Shown here: in pieces, positions 46,809 to 58,249 of the stretch
How the letters are laid out: every line of letters starts with the position of its first letter
Numbering within the stretch: position 1 is the first letter of the stretch
Origin: Malachius bipustulatus
Lineage: Eukaryota; Arthropoda; Insecta; Coleoptera; Melyridae
Direction of reading: 5' to 3'
Length of the DNA: 64,000 bases
Assembly (NCBI GenBank): GCA_910589415.1
Contig: OU342637.1
Location: 26,139,162 to 26,203,161, forward strand
Translations under genes and position numbers: made by a program
Notes under the pieces: model-generated
What the model saw: only the letters and a program-made list of their open reading frames with translations
The model's database searches: none
Told to the model about the DNA's origin: nothing

Positions 46809-47169
46809 TTATGATAACACCCATTTTCCAACACAATCCCTGTTATTGGGTATTTGAATGTAAGTGGGCGGAAGTAATGAGAATAGCCGACGTCAGATGC
46901 ACACAGCACAAATTGAATCCTGGACAGGTCGACACATCAGATAAGGTGGCCTTATCGATACACTACACGATAACATGCCTGTGGTCGATACACTGAGTAT
47001 CAAAGTTCTTGACTAAAAATGAATGTTCTGTAATTAATGTTAAAATACGGAATTTTATTACTTTAGTGAGTCACTGGTGCTGGTAACACCAGCTTGTGAA
47101 TTTATTTTCATATTTTTCAAAATTTTCAAAAGACTTCTCAAGTAAAAAATGATTAATTTAGTATAGCAA

Positions 47170-47462
47170 TTCAGATGCTTGATCCCACCAAGAACAAGAC
47201 CGGGCAGAAATACACGTCGAGCCGCAGACGCTCATCCGTATCAGGTTCAGCTCGTTACACCTCGTACCGCCCTATTTCAGACTTATTTTATGTATAGAAC
47301 CGCATCACTTTGGAATAGCATTCCAAAGGGCGTGGTTTCCCAAAGTATACAACCTACAGAGATTCAAGGCCAACGTGAATCGATATCTCCGTTCATGCAA
47401 GGCTCCCAGAGCGTCATAGGGATTTCCCTGCAGTGCATGTGCATTTTCAATTAAAAAAAAAA
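47170..47462 (+). mobile_element. 5'-truncated LINE (CR1/Jockey-like) 3' end
   Basis: The product PRTRPGRNTRRAADAHPYQV..FMYRTASLWNSIPKG, continuing after one frame change as KVYNLQRFKANVNRYL, is the conserved C-terminus found after the reverse transcriptase in CR1/Jockey-type LINEs. The stop lies at about 47416-47418. A short untranslated tail follows and ends in an A-run near 47452-47461, as expected of a 3' end made by target-primed reverse transcription. The frame change shows it is dead. Its 5' limit is approximate. Confidence 0.8.
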
Positions 47463-47547
47463 GATTATAGCTCAATCGATTTAGGAGAATCAACGATTAC
47501 TCAATACAAAAATTATTATTTGTAATTCAAATTCACCTACGTATTTT

Positions 47548-48964
47548 CTAGCCCGTCTCCGATATGCTATTATCTGCATCTGATAGCGGTTCATTATCAC
47601 TACTACTGTCGTCACTTTCGGTATCTTCGTCATCGTCGACGCCTCCCATTTGAATAACTAAATTCTCCACCACAATGTCCATGGCACCTTCTTTGGCCAT
47701 AAGCTCTTCTTCAAATTTCTTGGCATGACGGCACTAATTTGACAACTTTTCAGCTGTGTAGGCTGCGAAAAATTCGTTACATAAGTCCTGAACATGTTGA
47801 ACTTTTGGGGGTGTAACATTTTTTTCTGCAACGTAATGTTTCATATCCGCCCACACTAGCTCGATTGGGTTTAGGCCTGGATGGTACGGTGGAAGACGTA
47901 AGACATTGTGGCCATGCAGCTGTAAAATTTGGTCAATCTGGAACATTTTGTGGATGGGCTTATTTAACTTAATTAATCTATAGAGCTCCGGCTTAAATAG
48001 ACCTTTGTCAAAAGGTATTTGCTTATCCCGCAACCATTGCTGCATATCTGCCTTTTTACAAATCGAAGTGGGTGCCTTATTAACTTGCACGTTATGATAT
48101 GGTGCGTTATCGATGACGAGTACACTTCGGGCTGGTAAATTTGGGATAGTGTGTCTCTAGCCACTTCTTGTAATTTGTAAAATTCATGTCATCATGATAA
48201 TCACCAGACTTTGTTTTTGATTTAAAGCGCACAAATGCATTGGGTATGAAGCCATTCTCTCCGCCTGGCATGGATGATGACAAGTCGTTGTCCTTTTGAG
48301 ACAGGTTGTTTCAGACCTAGAGACGTATGACGTATCATCGTTCCATGATTTTTTATGGGTGTGAGAAGCATGAATATATGTTTCATCCATATATACATAC
48401 AATGTTTCTTCCTTCAGACCTATAGTCTCTCATACTTCTTAAAAACTGAAGTCGCAAGAAACGTATTTCCTGCTTCTTCATCAATAAACATCGATTAGTT
48501 TTTGTTTTGCGCCAGTGGAACCCTAATTTATGGATAATGCGCCTTATGATTTCTTTTGACCCAGTGTACCCACTATCTTCACAAAATTTCTGAGCTATTT
48601 TTTTTAAGTGAGACGGTGTTGTTTTTTCAGTCACGTGAAAATTATGAATTATTATTCGCAACAATCCTTGATCAAAATCATCGAGGTCAGTTTTTGATGC
48701 AGGTCTATCCCTTTTTGTACTGGGCGATTTAATGCCGACTTGTTTACTTTCACCAATAATTCTTCTCACTGATCTCAAACTTACCCCTGTTGCCGAGGAC
48801 ACGCGTTCTTGTACCTTCTCGATTGCTATAACAGGCCCACCATTCACTTTTTCATTAGCAAAATACATAAAAACATTATTAATAATTTCACGACTTTTGC
48901 CAGAAAGTATTTTATTTTTAATATGAAGATTTGGTCGCCATAATAATTCACAACTCACGAGCAC
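47548..48964 (-). pseudogene. Near full-length, frameshifted DDE transposase of the IS630/Tc1/mariner group
   Basis: The N-terminal 193 codons (from ATG at 48964) carry a helix-turn-helix: VQERVSSATGVSLRSVRRII. Motifs around the three catalytic acidic residues are visible: VYMDETYIH (after a frameshift near 48395), VLVIDNAPYHNV (near 48110) and LPPYHPGLNPIELVW (47820-47880). GGENGFIPNAF sits between the first two. Several frame changes and an in-frame TAG at 47734 break the gene. Past that stop the frame continues into an acidic Asp/Ser-rich tail to a stop at 47548. This family is common in insects. It cuts and pastes TA-flanked DNA elements when intact, but this copy cannot. Confidence 0.88.
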
Positions 48965-49586
48965 GTGGTTTAGCTCAATATTTTTGAACCACGCTGCACT
49001 ATTTGTATAGAGAAATGCTGGGTTGTAAAGTTGACAGTACGATCCGATTTTACATTTAAATAAAACCAGAAAGATAACAAAATTATGATTGAACGCTCCT
49101 TTCGCTCTATTTGCTTGACTTACCGAATTAATGACTCAAAAACACCGCTATAATTGAATTTATTAACAATACGTTTTTTATAAATGCTGATAAGATAAGA
49201 CAGTACCGAAATTAAATTATGTTTCCTGCTGCTTCTAGGAAACTATCAATAGGTTTTGGTTGATATTTTAAAACAACCATAAAAGCTAAGAAGATTGGTA
49301 ACTCTCGGAGATCATGCGGTGCAGTTGCGAAATGTTAATAAGCTGGCAAATTTAAGAAGCATGCCTAATCGTTTGTCATGGAAAATCTCCTAATCTATAG
49401 GTACTTATACCACTCACCTACTATAATAACACAAGGCTCCTATAGTTTTACAAAATAATCATGACAGTTCGTTTTGTTTTATACAAAATTTAACAATTCT
49501 GATTTGTTACCTATCTCAAGCACGAAGTTATGATTTCGTAAAACTACTTTTCTTTTACGAGTCTCGTGAACTTACTTACTACTCTC
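48965..49586. other. Unassigned AT-rich sequence upstream of the transposase relic
   Basis: A GTTCAAAAATATTGAGC-type word near 48975 might be part of a terminal repeat, but no partner was found. No other feature recognised. Confidence 0.3.
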
Positions 49587-49808
49587 TTACATTACAAATT
49601 TATTTGTAATTTTAGTAAAAAACAATCTTTGTTTTTCAAGATCAGATTTAAAATCTGGCAACAGCGGAAATTGTTCTACACTACCGACTCTTGTTACACT
49701 GTGAAACGTTCTTTGTGACAGGTACGCTAGGCCCATCCCATAATTTCCGCGCAGCTTTATTACTATATCTTTTGGCCGTTCAGATAATAGTTCAATATCA
49801 GTACGCAT
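49587..49808 (-). CDS. Unrecognised 73-codon frame containing the repeated ERPKDIVIKLRGN peptide
   Basis: An ATG-initiated frame whose product (MRTDIELLSERPKDIVIKLR...) has protein-like composition with few low-complexity stretches. Its 40 bp core is duplicated in inverted orientation at 46769-46808, where the same reading frame is open. I recognise no family. It may be a fragment of a second transposon protein or of a host exon captured by one. Confidence 0.35.
   Translation of the reverse strand: MRTDIELLSERPKDIVIKLRGNYGMGLAYLSQRTFHSVTRVGSVEQFPLLPDFKSDLEKQRLFFTKITNKFVM
49742..49781 (-). repeat. 40 bp perfect inverted repeat, right copy
   Basis: Exact reverse complement of 46769-46808. It lies inside the frame 49587-49808. 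The pair brackets about 2.9 kb that contains the LINE end and the transposase relic. Confidence 0.85.
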
Positions 49809-50639
49809 AGGTACTAAAGGTTTTACTGCTATCTTGAAGCTTATATGTAATTAATTATTATTATTAAGTATATTCAGAATTTGAAGGGTCTTTTTGTTAT
49901 TACATATATTATTATGTATTCAATGTGCTAATTGAAACAACATTAATAATCTATACATACATACGTACCTACGTATTTAATGATAGATAAAACGTTGGGT
50001 TGAAATAATAATTACCAGAAGCATTATTATTAGAGCTAGAGCTACGTTCCAGAGGCGCAAAAAAGTTTATTAATCTCCAATGATAAATTTATATTTTATT
50101 CATGCGATTTCGATAATAATATATTCAAATAGAAATTGAATTAAGTAGCCGGGTTAATTAAGCAGGTAGGTTAGTTTGTTATAATAATTATTAATGATGA
50201 AAGAATGAGTTTTATAACGAAAGTGCTGCGAATAAGCTTTTTATGTTATGCTAATGAATGACACACATCCACATCTCGTAAGACGTTTGCATTTACATTT
50301 ACATTTTTTGCAGCAGGTACCTAATCAATTTAATTGACGACCCATTAAGTGGCATTAACAATGCTTGTATGTTGGAAAATATAGAAACATTACGTTAATT
50401 AGCAGGTCCCAGTGTTGTAAAAAACAAAAAAGAAAAAAAACAAACGATGAGTTCTTATTAAAAATTCAGGTACAACTACTTGAATGTTGATATAATTATT
50501 TATTTACGAAAAGCTTGGTAAAAGTATTAGGTAGTCTCTTTCACCAACATAACGTTATAACGGATCGACCAATTTCTTGAGAGAACTTTTTTGACGCAAT
50601 ATCCGGCCGAGAAATTTGTGTAATCGAGCTGCAAGAAAA
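49809..50639. other. Unassigned AT-rich sequence
   Basis: ATTATTA-rich unique sequence with A-rich runs near 50430. No feature recognised. Confidence 0.35.
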
Positions 50640-52830
50640 ACCACCACGTCATGGGAATTATATCAACTTTTGTCGTTGTTATGGCCACCAAACTTTTTTT
50701 TATCAATCTTTATTGTCATTGGCAGTTAAAAAAAAATCATGGAAACTAAAAATCCAATAAAGTTAAAAAAATCAAAAAAATTTCTCCTCCTATTTTGAAA
50801 AAGCTCTTGACAACAAAACAACAAAAACCTCTTTACAATAGGTAACCAATAGATATTGAAATATTTTTTTCAAAATTTTATTCCCCTCTTACCTACGTAG
50901 GTAGTACCTATCTTGAAAAAGTCTTCAAATGTCAAAATCAAGAACTTTGAAATTATTCGCCAAAAAATTATTTTTTGGAAAAACGGGAAATTTTTGTTTA
51001 ATTTATTAGCTTTTAGTACCTATCCTTGATTTTTTTATTGAACGCATGAGAAAAAATATGGTGGTCATTAGAAAAACAAGTTACTTTATGAAAACTCTAG
51101 AATCTAGTCGGCTTTGAAATTTTTTTAAATCAGATAAATAATAATAAAAAAATCACATTTTGTCACCTTCCCTCTTACCTACTTTGGAAAAAAAATCAAT
51201 GAATGTCACAAATAAGTAGTCTTAAGAGCAGCATTTTGATGCCATAGGGAAAATTTTTCTTTCCGATAAGTGGAATAAAAAAGTGGAAAAAAAGGCATGA
51301 AAAACAATGACGTGAAAAACAAAACGGGGGTCTAGGAAAAACAAAAGTTTTTCTGTGAAAACTCTTTTAGAATAAGTAGAATCTAGTGGGCTTTGAAAAT
51401 TTTTGAAATGTGACATGAATAGGTACCTCTTGGCAACAATAATTAAATAAAAAATTACAAATTTTATTGCTCTCTCACCAAAAAATTTTGAAAAAAAAAT
51501 TACCTGTAATATTACAAAAAGCCATAAAACAATTATTTTGACGCTATTTTTGGTGAATCTTTTTTTTTTCGAAAAATATGAACGAATAGACATTTTTCTT
51601 GTTTTTTATTGAATTTTTGGTATCCTAGTTTTTTTCACAAGATGACACGAAAAAAAATATGACGGTCTTGAAAAAAAAAGCAAAGCTTGACTATGAAAAC
51701 TGTGTGGGTCTAGTTGGTTTTGAAAATTTTTGAAATCTCAAATAAATAAATAAATATGTATTGATAACAATGTAAATAAATTCTCAAAATTGTCACTAAA
51801 TTCTCAAAAAATATGAAGAAATGCTAATTTTTCTTGAATTTATTAGATTTTTGGTATCCTTGATTTTTTTTACAGGACGACATGAAAAACAATATGGCGG
51901 CCATAGAAAAACAAAACTTTTGCTATGAAAACTCTAGGATCTAGTCGGCTTTGAAAATTTCTGGAATCTCTTGACAACAAAAGGCTCTTGACAACAGAAA
52001 ATAAATAAAAACATTTTCATCATAGTTTTATTCCTCTTTTACCTACGTACGTACCTATTTTGAAAAAAATCACCGAATGTCACAAACAGTCATAAGCACG
52101 CATTTTGACGTTATTCGAATGGGTGAAAAAAATTTTCTTGAATTTATTACCTTTCTGGTATCCTTGATTTTTTTAAGACAGAATGACAAGAAAATCAAAA
52201 ATTTTAGTATGAAAAATGAAAAATCTAGCAAGCTTTTAAATTTTTTGAAATCTCAGATGAATAGGCTCTTGACAATTAACAGGTAAATAAACACAAAATT
52301 TTTTTTTTCTAAATTATTGATCTCTTTAATGTTAGGTACTATACCTATAAAAAAAATTCACTGAATGACTTAAACGCAGTCATAAGCAAGCTATTTGACG
52401 TTATTCTCTAAAAATTTTTTTTCTAAAAAAAGGGAGAAAATTTTTTTCCTTGAATTTATTCGATTTTTGGTATCCTTGATTTTTTACAGGATGACATGAA
52501 AAACAATATGGCGGCCACAAGAAAAACAAAAGTTTTTCTATGAAACCTGTAGACTCTAGTCGGCTTTGAAAATTTTTGAAATCTCTGATAGATGGCCATG
52601 GCAATGACCATAAATAAATTCAATAAAAAAAATCAAAATTTTCTCCCCTCATACCTACCTGCTATTATCTTGAAAATAACAATTTTCATCGAATGTCACG
52701 AAAGTTATACTTATAAGGCAAGCATTTTGACGTGATTCGGTAATTGTTTTTTCGAAAAATGCGGGGAACAAAAATTTTCTTATTTTTTAGATTTTTGGTA
52801 TCCTCCTTTTTTTGGTATATAATGCCCTCT
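50640..52830 (-). repeat. Array of ~390 bp units (copy 2), inverted relative to 37.7-39.7 kb
   Basis: Read on the minus strand, the units show TTTTCATGTCGTCCTGT..AAAAAATCAAGGATACCAAAAATC and AACGTCAAAATGC.TGCTTATG with GTGACATTCGGTGA, matching the 37.7-39.7 kb family. On the plus strand GGTATCCTTGATTTTTT recurs near 51850, 52155 and 52470, and GGCGGCCA.AGAAAAACAAAA near 51895 and 52510. Units are diverged and A/T rich. Short frames inside are artefacts. Confidence 0.88.
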
Positions 52831-53379
52831 TCAACGCGTCACACTTGGGGAGAAATTTTCTTCCGAGCAACAGGAAGATTTCTTTGCGATATAAAGTGAG
52901 CCTTTTAGGTGGAAAATTTCTCCAAGCTGAAGGAGTTAGGAGAGATTTGATGACTCAAGACTCAAGCTCAGACCCTCTCATCTATCATCCTGCCATGGTG
53001 GTTTCTGCAAACTTCTAGATAATATTTTATACCTTGACTGCCACCACAATCCTGGCATCACGCATGCGCCTCTTAAATTTAGAAGATTTAATTAAAAAAA
53101 AAACACATTTCCAGTATATGATAGTTTTTATTTTAATATTTAATAATTATGACTGGAGTAGTGTAGGTCTACAGGTTGTGATCATTTTTTATAAAGAAAT
53201 TACAAAACAAAAATTCGGGTCATCTTTTTGGGGTAAGAAGTAAGATGGTCATTCCTGGTTTAGCTTATTGAACTTTTTTACTTTAAGTACTTTGTTTAAT
53301 AATCCACGCAAGTAAATCCAACCCATCCCTTTGAAGTGTTTAATTCCTCTGATACCTTTCAGCCCGCAAACACCCTAAT
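52831..53379. other. Unassigned sequence
   Basis: Unique sequence directly after the array. The frame 52812-53018 (68 codons) has no known domain. No other feature recognised. Confidence 0.35.
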
Positions 53380-53720
53380 CAAGAGTACAAATAGACCGGA
53401 CTTCTTCCATTAGACAGTAGCAGGAACGACGGAGGACTTATCATCGCTGGATGCCGGCTCCACTGTTTAGAGACCGCGTTTACTCGCATTCAAAATGCAA
53501 GAAGCGCTAATTAGGTGCGAAGCAAAACACAAAAGGCAGAAGCTCTAGAGACGCGTCGTTCCAACAGCTCAACAACAGAAATTACCCTGCAACAAATCGC
53601 GGCGGTCTCCATTATTTACCGAGAGCACTTAAATCTACCTGAACTTTTTAGGCGAAGGCGGCTATACCATAATTAACCTTTATCCGAGCTACGCCGCGGG
53701 GAGAAAATGGTTCGGTACAT
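53380..53720. other. GC-rich non-repetitive island G
   Basis: Unique block with higher GC and CpG content (GACGACGGAGG, AAATCGCGGCGGTCTCC, GCTACGCCGCGGGG). No long open frame. A candidate conserved non-coding element by composition only. Confidence 0.35.
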
Positions 53721-54399
53721 TCTGTTTCATAAGTGCATGATGGTGAGAATCAGACATGGCTGGCTCGTACTGACGGCCGTCACTATTTTTATTCTATTTA
53801 ACGATCCCTTTCCATTAATTTTTTTCCAAGAAGAGGATCTAGTCTAGAAGGCATCCAGGCAGTTGATCAGAAAAATTATTGACTCTGTCAATGATGATCA
53901 AAGAAGCTATTTCATTAGAGCTGGGGACATATAAAAATGGGAACGAGGCAGGAAATGTCATGAAACCGTAAAAACAGTCATTACTACATCATTGTTACAA
54001 CCAGCCAGTGCGAGTGTGTAATATTCCCATTGCTCAATTTTTCATCCCAGATAATAAATAATAAACACATTTTTTCCATCCCATAATCAATCAATCAATT
54101 GTCTAATCAAGCATTCCATCAACACAGGAACACCAATCTTATCTACCATCAAATCGTCCCGAATAGGTGGCATTACCCCTAAATCCCCAACCCCGCTACT
54201 GTTTCTCCCCGAATATACCTTACTCACTCACTCTCTCACACATTATAATAATAGTAGATGTGTATGTGTGTGTGTTGACACCGTTGTACCTAACACATGC
54301 TCCAAGTATGTAAGTAGTGAACGGCTTCTAGCAGTAGTGACTAGTGACTATTATAGTGCCAGTGCGACTAGTGAGTGTGAGTGAGGTAAGGTAGGGTAT
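53721..54399. other. Unassigned sequence with a short GT repeat
   Basis: Includes a GTGTATGTGTGTGTGTTG microsatellite at about 54260-54277 and AGTGACTAGTGACTA-type short repeats near 54340. No gene recognised. Confidence 0.35.
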
Positions 54400-54680
54400 T
54401 GCGTCCCTCTCCCTCGGGCGGGTCGTGTACACATGAGCCGGTGTGCTATTATGGACATGGTGCAGCCACGGGGGTTTCTCCCCTCGCCCTCGTCAAGGCA
54501 AGGACGCCACCACAGTGAAGACCTCCACCGCGGGGTTTCTTATCGCCTGCTCGGTGTATTCTGATGGCAGCTTGGGGGTCGAGACGATGGGGCACGATGG
54601 AGGGATGTTCCACCACGGTCGAGAACGAAGGATTGTTGCCGGATTTCATTGTAAATTGAATTCAATAAATTTTGCTCAAC
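54400..54680 (+). other. GC-rich island H, possible 5' exon
   Basis: This is one of the most GC-rich non-repetitive blocks in the window. An ATG at 54433 opens a 43-codon frame to a TGA at 54562, with protein-like, polar composition (MSRCAIMDMVQPRGFLPSPS at the start). A longer overlapping frame (54443-54721) is also open but looks less natural. A GT that could be a splice donor follows CTCG near 54553, but it is a poor match. This may be a first exon, an enhancer or chance. No family is recognised. Confidence 0.25.
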
Positions 54681-55389
54681 TCTCATCGGAATTAATAATT
54701 AATAACTTTTTTATGAGATAATTGTGATATACCTAATATGCACAGCAATCTAATCTGAACCGAAACGGCCTTTTTGGTCGAAAAGTTGAATTGAAACTGA
54801 AACTTATAAATAATGTAAATCGTGACGTCTTTCGGAGCTTTACTACATGAAGAACACTCACTAGTCACTATAGTCACTACGTCTGTCCTCAGGGGAAAAG
54901 AAATAAACTCAGTTTGTTCGTTTCTGTTTGGGTTAGGGACTAGGTCGGGTTGTTCAATTCAATACTCTACAATATTATAGGGTTGGAAATTGCATTCCGG
55001 AAATGATGAATGCCCTCATTTGCATAAAAAATACATTAATGGTATCGCAACTTCTACTAAGCATGGCTCTAATTTGACCATTAATGTTACCTTTTTCTTG
55101 CGTTTTCTATGCCCTGTATATTGCACAGAGTCATAATAAGAAATAAGAGATAATAAGAGATAAGAATTTGTTAAAACTTTTCTACATATTATATCTCAAC
55201 CTTTTTATTTGAATTAATCGTAATTGAATTAACTCTTTTCAGTGAATCATTCCAGTTCATAATATCTTGTAGGTGGGTATTTCATCATGAAAAAGTAACA
55301 AATTATCTTCTTGCGTGGTGGTGGCGATGATAACGTCTAGAAAGAAACCCAACCGACGAAGCACCTAATTACTTACTTACCCACAATTA
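54681..55389. other. Unassigned AT-rich sequence
   Basis: Unique AT-rich sequence. No feature recognised. Confidence 0.35.
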
Positions 55390-55720
55390 CTCATTCACGA
55401 AATACTATTATACGAGGAGGATAATTCGTGACAATCCTGATAACAGCAAGCAAATGCATTAAAACTGCGACTGAATGCAGCATTGCAATACTCGCTCATC
55501 CACTCAGGACCGTACCACTTGATTTCTAGCTCTAAGCAGCATTCCGACTGCGGCTCTTGAGCGTAAGTAGATGGGCGTTCCCGGACGGTCGGATTGGCTC
55601 CTTGCGTTCTGACAGTTCTCGTCAAGTCCACGTGGACTGCCTGGTTTAATCTCTCTCACTTTCCGCCTGGCGGTACCATAATGCTGTCTCGGTTTATGAA
55701 GACTTCGCAGGAACAAAAAA
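55390..55720. other. GC-rich non-repetitive island I
   Basis: Unique block with CpG-containing words (CGTTCCCGGACGGTCGGATT, TTTCCGCCTGGCGGTACC). Frames of 70-91 codons are open on both strands, which is typical of GC-richer non-coding DNA. None has a known domain. Confidence 0.35.
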
Positions 55721-56090
55721 GGCCGACAGTGTTGTCAGGTTTCGATCCAGAAACTTATAATCACCAGGTGTCGGAAAGGTATAATTGTTACAAAAAGGTC
55801 GCATCAGGTAGAATGTTACGATTATTATTGAGGGTTCCCGTTTCAAGCTTGACTTGGTGTTTCTATTAGACTTATGATTATCATCATCATTGATAGTTTG
55901 GTTTTATTAGATATTTTAGGGAATTTTCTTTTTAGGTATCTAGTGAGTTTTATTTTATTAAAATGGGTTGGTATATGTTTTTAGCACCAATATCTGCAAA
56001 CGTATAATATATTAAAATAAGGGTCTCAAAAATAGAATGGCAGTGGCTAAGCAGCCGAGCATATTAAGATTGAATTACTAGGAACGATAA
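55721..56090. other. Unassigned AT-rich sequence
   Basis: Contains a short ATTATCATCATCATTG run near 55878. No feature recognised. Confidence 0.3.
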
Positions 56091-56369
56091 GTGGCAGAAA
56101 GCAGAAGTGCAGTCACCCAATCCCCTCCCCCCTCCAAGAAACAAAAGATCGAAAGCCACCCTATACTTATATTGACGTCTCCCAAGCAGACGTCCAAAAC
56201 TGATGCAGCCAGTAAGTCTCTTATATACTCTCTCAACCTCTCTCAATCAACAAATGTTCTTGAAAACCCTTCCCGAAACGTAGGTGTTGAAATCTTCCAT
56301 CCTTCTATAACTTCTACCTCTAGAACGATCCCTGTCAAGATATCTGGCACCAGCTTGAACTCCATATAG
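56091..56369 (+). CDS. Unrecognised 92-codon open frame, possible exon or relic
   Basis: The frame follows an in-frame stop immediately upstream and begins at GTG, so it lacks its own ATG at the start; if real it would be an internal or terminal exon. The product is rich in Ser, Thr, Pro and Lys, with a nuclear-localisation-like PPPSKKQKIE near residue 13. I recognise no family. It could also derive from a retrotransposon ORF1, many of which have Ser/Lys-rich low-complexity N-termini. Confidence 0.25.
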   Translation: MAESRSAVTQSPPPSKKQKIESHPILILTSPKQTSKTDAASKSLIYSLNLSQSTNVLENPSRNVGVEIFHPSITSTSRTIPVKISGTSLNSI

Positions 56370-56449
56370 GACCGTATCGTCGGTAGGTGGTGTTGACGAT
56401 GACGCAGGGTGATCCTATCCTAGTTCTGACTGCTAATTGAGCTCCAGAG

Positions 56450-57060
56450 AGTTCTGCCCTAAAACGGCAGTTGTGATTTTTTCATAGCAGCAAAGACATC
56501 CCATGAAACACTGAATACACAAAACTGTTCAGAAAGGCATTTTTAAACAACGAGGAGAAAAACGCCCAAATGGAGTTTGCAACCAGTTAAACAAACCTAT
56601 ACTTCCCAAGGTGTTTTAAAAATATTTTTTCTGTTTCTCTGTTTTTTTTGTGGCGGGGATGTTGCGCAGCTAACCTAATACAGAGCGAAGAGCGTATAAG
56701 TCCAGACAGAGTTTTTTTTCCATAAGTCCACAAACAGCAGCAAAGACACCCCATGAAACACTGAACACCCAAAACTGCCCAGAAAGGCAATTTTGGGGAA
56801 CAACGAGGAGATTTTTCTGTTTTCTTTTTTTTGTGATGGGGCTGTCTTCCTCTTGCGCTATCGTAATAGATATCGAGAGGGTATAAGCTCAAACAATTTT
56901 TTTTCACAGCAGCGAAGACACCCCCACACTCCTTAAAACACTGATCACCAAAAACTGTCCAGAAAGGCATTTTGAAACAACGAGGAAAAAACGCCCACTA
57001 TGGACTTTGCAGCGAGTTTAACAAAACTACTTCCCGTGTCTTTTGTGAAATGTTTTTTTC
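56450..57060. repeat. Three-copy tandem repeat, ~180-250 bp spacing
   Basis: CATAGCAGCAAAGACA.CCCATGAAACACTGAA followed by CAAAACTG..CAGAAAGGCA and AACAACGAGGAGA recurs with starts near 56485, 56735 and 56908. The 127-codon minus-strand frame at 56587-56970 spans repeat copies and repeats itself in translation, so it is not called a gene. Confidence 0.88.
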
Positions 57061-57089
57061 TGTTTTTTCTTTGGGCTGCCGAGCTTCTC

Positions 57090-57650
57090 CTGAGAATGGC
57101 GTAGGTTGCTTCAGTAGTTTGGCCTCGCATGGTGTTCACCACAAAACCTGAGGTATTGTTCGGGTAGTATTGTGTGGGGAATTGATGGTGGTCGTAGTAC
57201 GGCACAATCCTCTGCTTGTCAGTATAAATGTCCTCCTCCTATAGATTTTTCTTTTCCTTTTTTTCTCACTTCTTGATTTGTTGAGAGGATGGGTGGAGTT
57301 TCTTTTTCTCTGCTCTCTGTTTTTCTTTGTAGTGTGGGCTTCATATTCAATCATGTTTTTCTTAGAATGGCGTTGGCTACTTCATAGTAGCTTGGTCTAA
57401 AGTGGTGTCCTGAGGTATTATTTCGGCTAGTGTTTTGTGGCGGTATAAACCTTTTTCCGAAGAAATGTTTCAGCCTGGTTCGATGCCCAGGGGGAAAGGA
57501 AACACTTCAGCAGCTTGAGGGGAATTGCAGGTCGTCGTAGTACGGCATCATCTCTACTTGTATCTGCTGAATCCCAAGATTTGTAACGAAGATGGTGGGA
57601 TTTTCTGATTGTTGAAGAGGATAGAGGGTGGAGATTCTTATGGAGCACCC
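57090..57650. repeat. Two-copy tandem duplication, ~270-340 bp spacing
   Basis: AGAATGGCGTAGGTTGCTTC / AGAATGGCGTTGGCTACTTC (about 57095 and 57364), ACCTGAGGTATT.TTCGG (57147 and 57411) and GTCGTAGTACGGCA (57190 and 57533) recur in the same order. Confidence 0.82.
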
Positions 57651-58249
57651 GTGCTTCTTTTCGGGCAGATTCGAAGAGAACGGGGTATATGGGAGAGAAC
57701 AGAGATGCACCATTGCTTGGAGTTTCACCGATAAGGTGCCAGATGAAGACACATGATCAATAGTATCGGAAAAAAATAGATAAGCCTCACTGTCTCACTG
57801 CTTGCTTGGCTTCTTCTTTGAGTTTGTTTGATTGTGCTTTTTTTTCGTTTGATGTTCTTTCTAGCAGGTTACGTCTTTTTTGCCAACATGTGATCATTTA
57901 TTTACATTTTTTCGTTTTGTTTTGCCAGAAGCAAATTTTATTTCATCTTTGTTGGTGTTGGTGCATGGTTGCCACCAAAGGTTTAATTGCCCCAGACTCC
58001 AGACTCGAAGATCCCGCGTAAGTTTTTTTTTTTCTGATCCTGAATCTGATTTTTGGATCCTAAAAATTTAAGACATGAACCACGAAAGTAAATTTTTGTT
58101 ACGGCTAAGAAGTTGATTCGAGACTTAAGGCACAAATGAAAAAACCGCAATAATTATCGGCCCATATTGGCAACAGTGAAGGGCAACGTGGACGCCCTAG
58201 AAAAAGATCGCACGATAATCTTGAAGAACTGGAATTCGCAGTGCGATTC
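57651..58249. other. Unassigned sequence
   Basis: T-rich unique sequence. Short frames are open on the plus strand near 57806-58071 with Phe-rich, unrecognised products. Confidence 0.35.

Noticed and set aside
56587..56970. 127-codon minus-strand frame
   Set aside because: It crosses two repeat copies and shows the same peptide blocks twice (PFWTVFGDQCF / PFWAVLGVQCF); no gene evidence.
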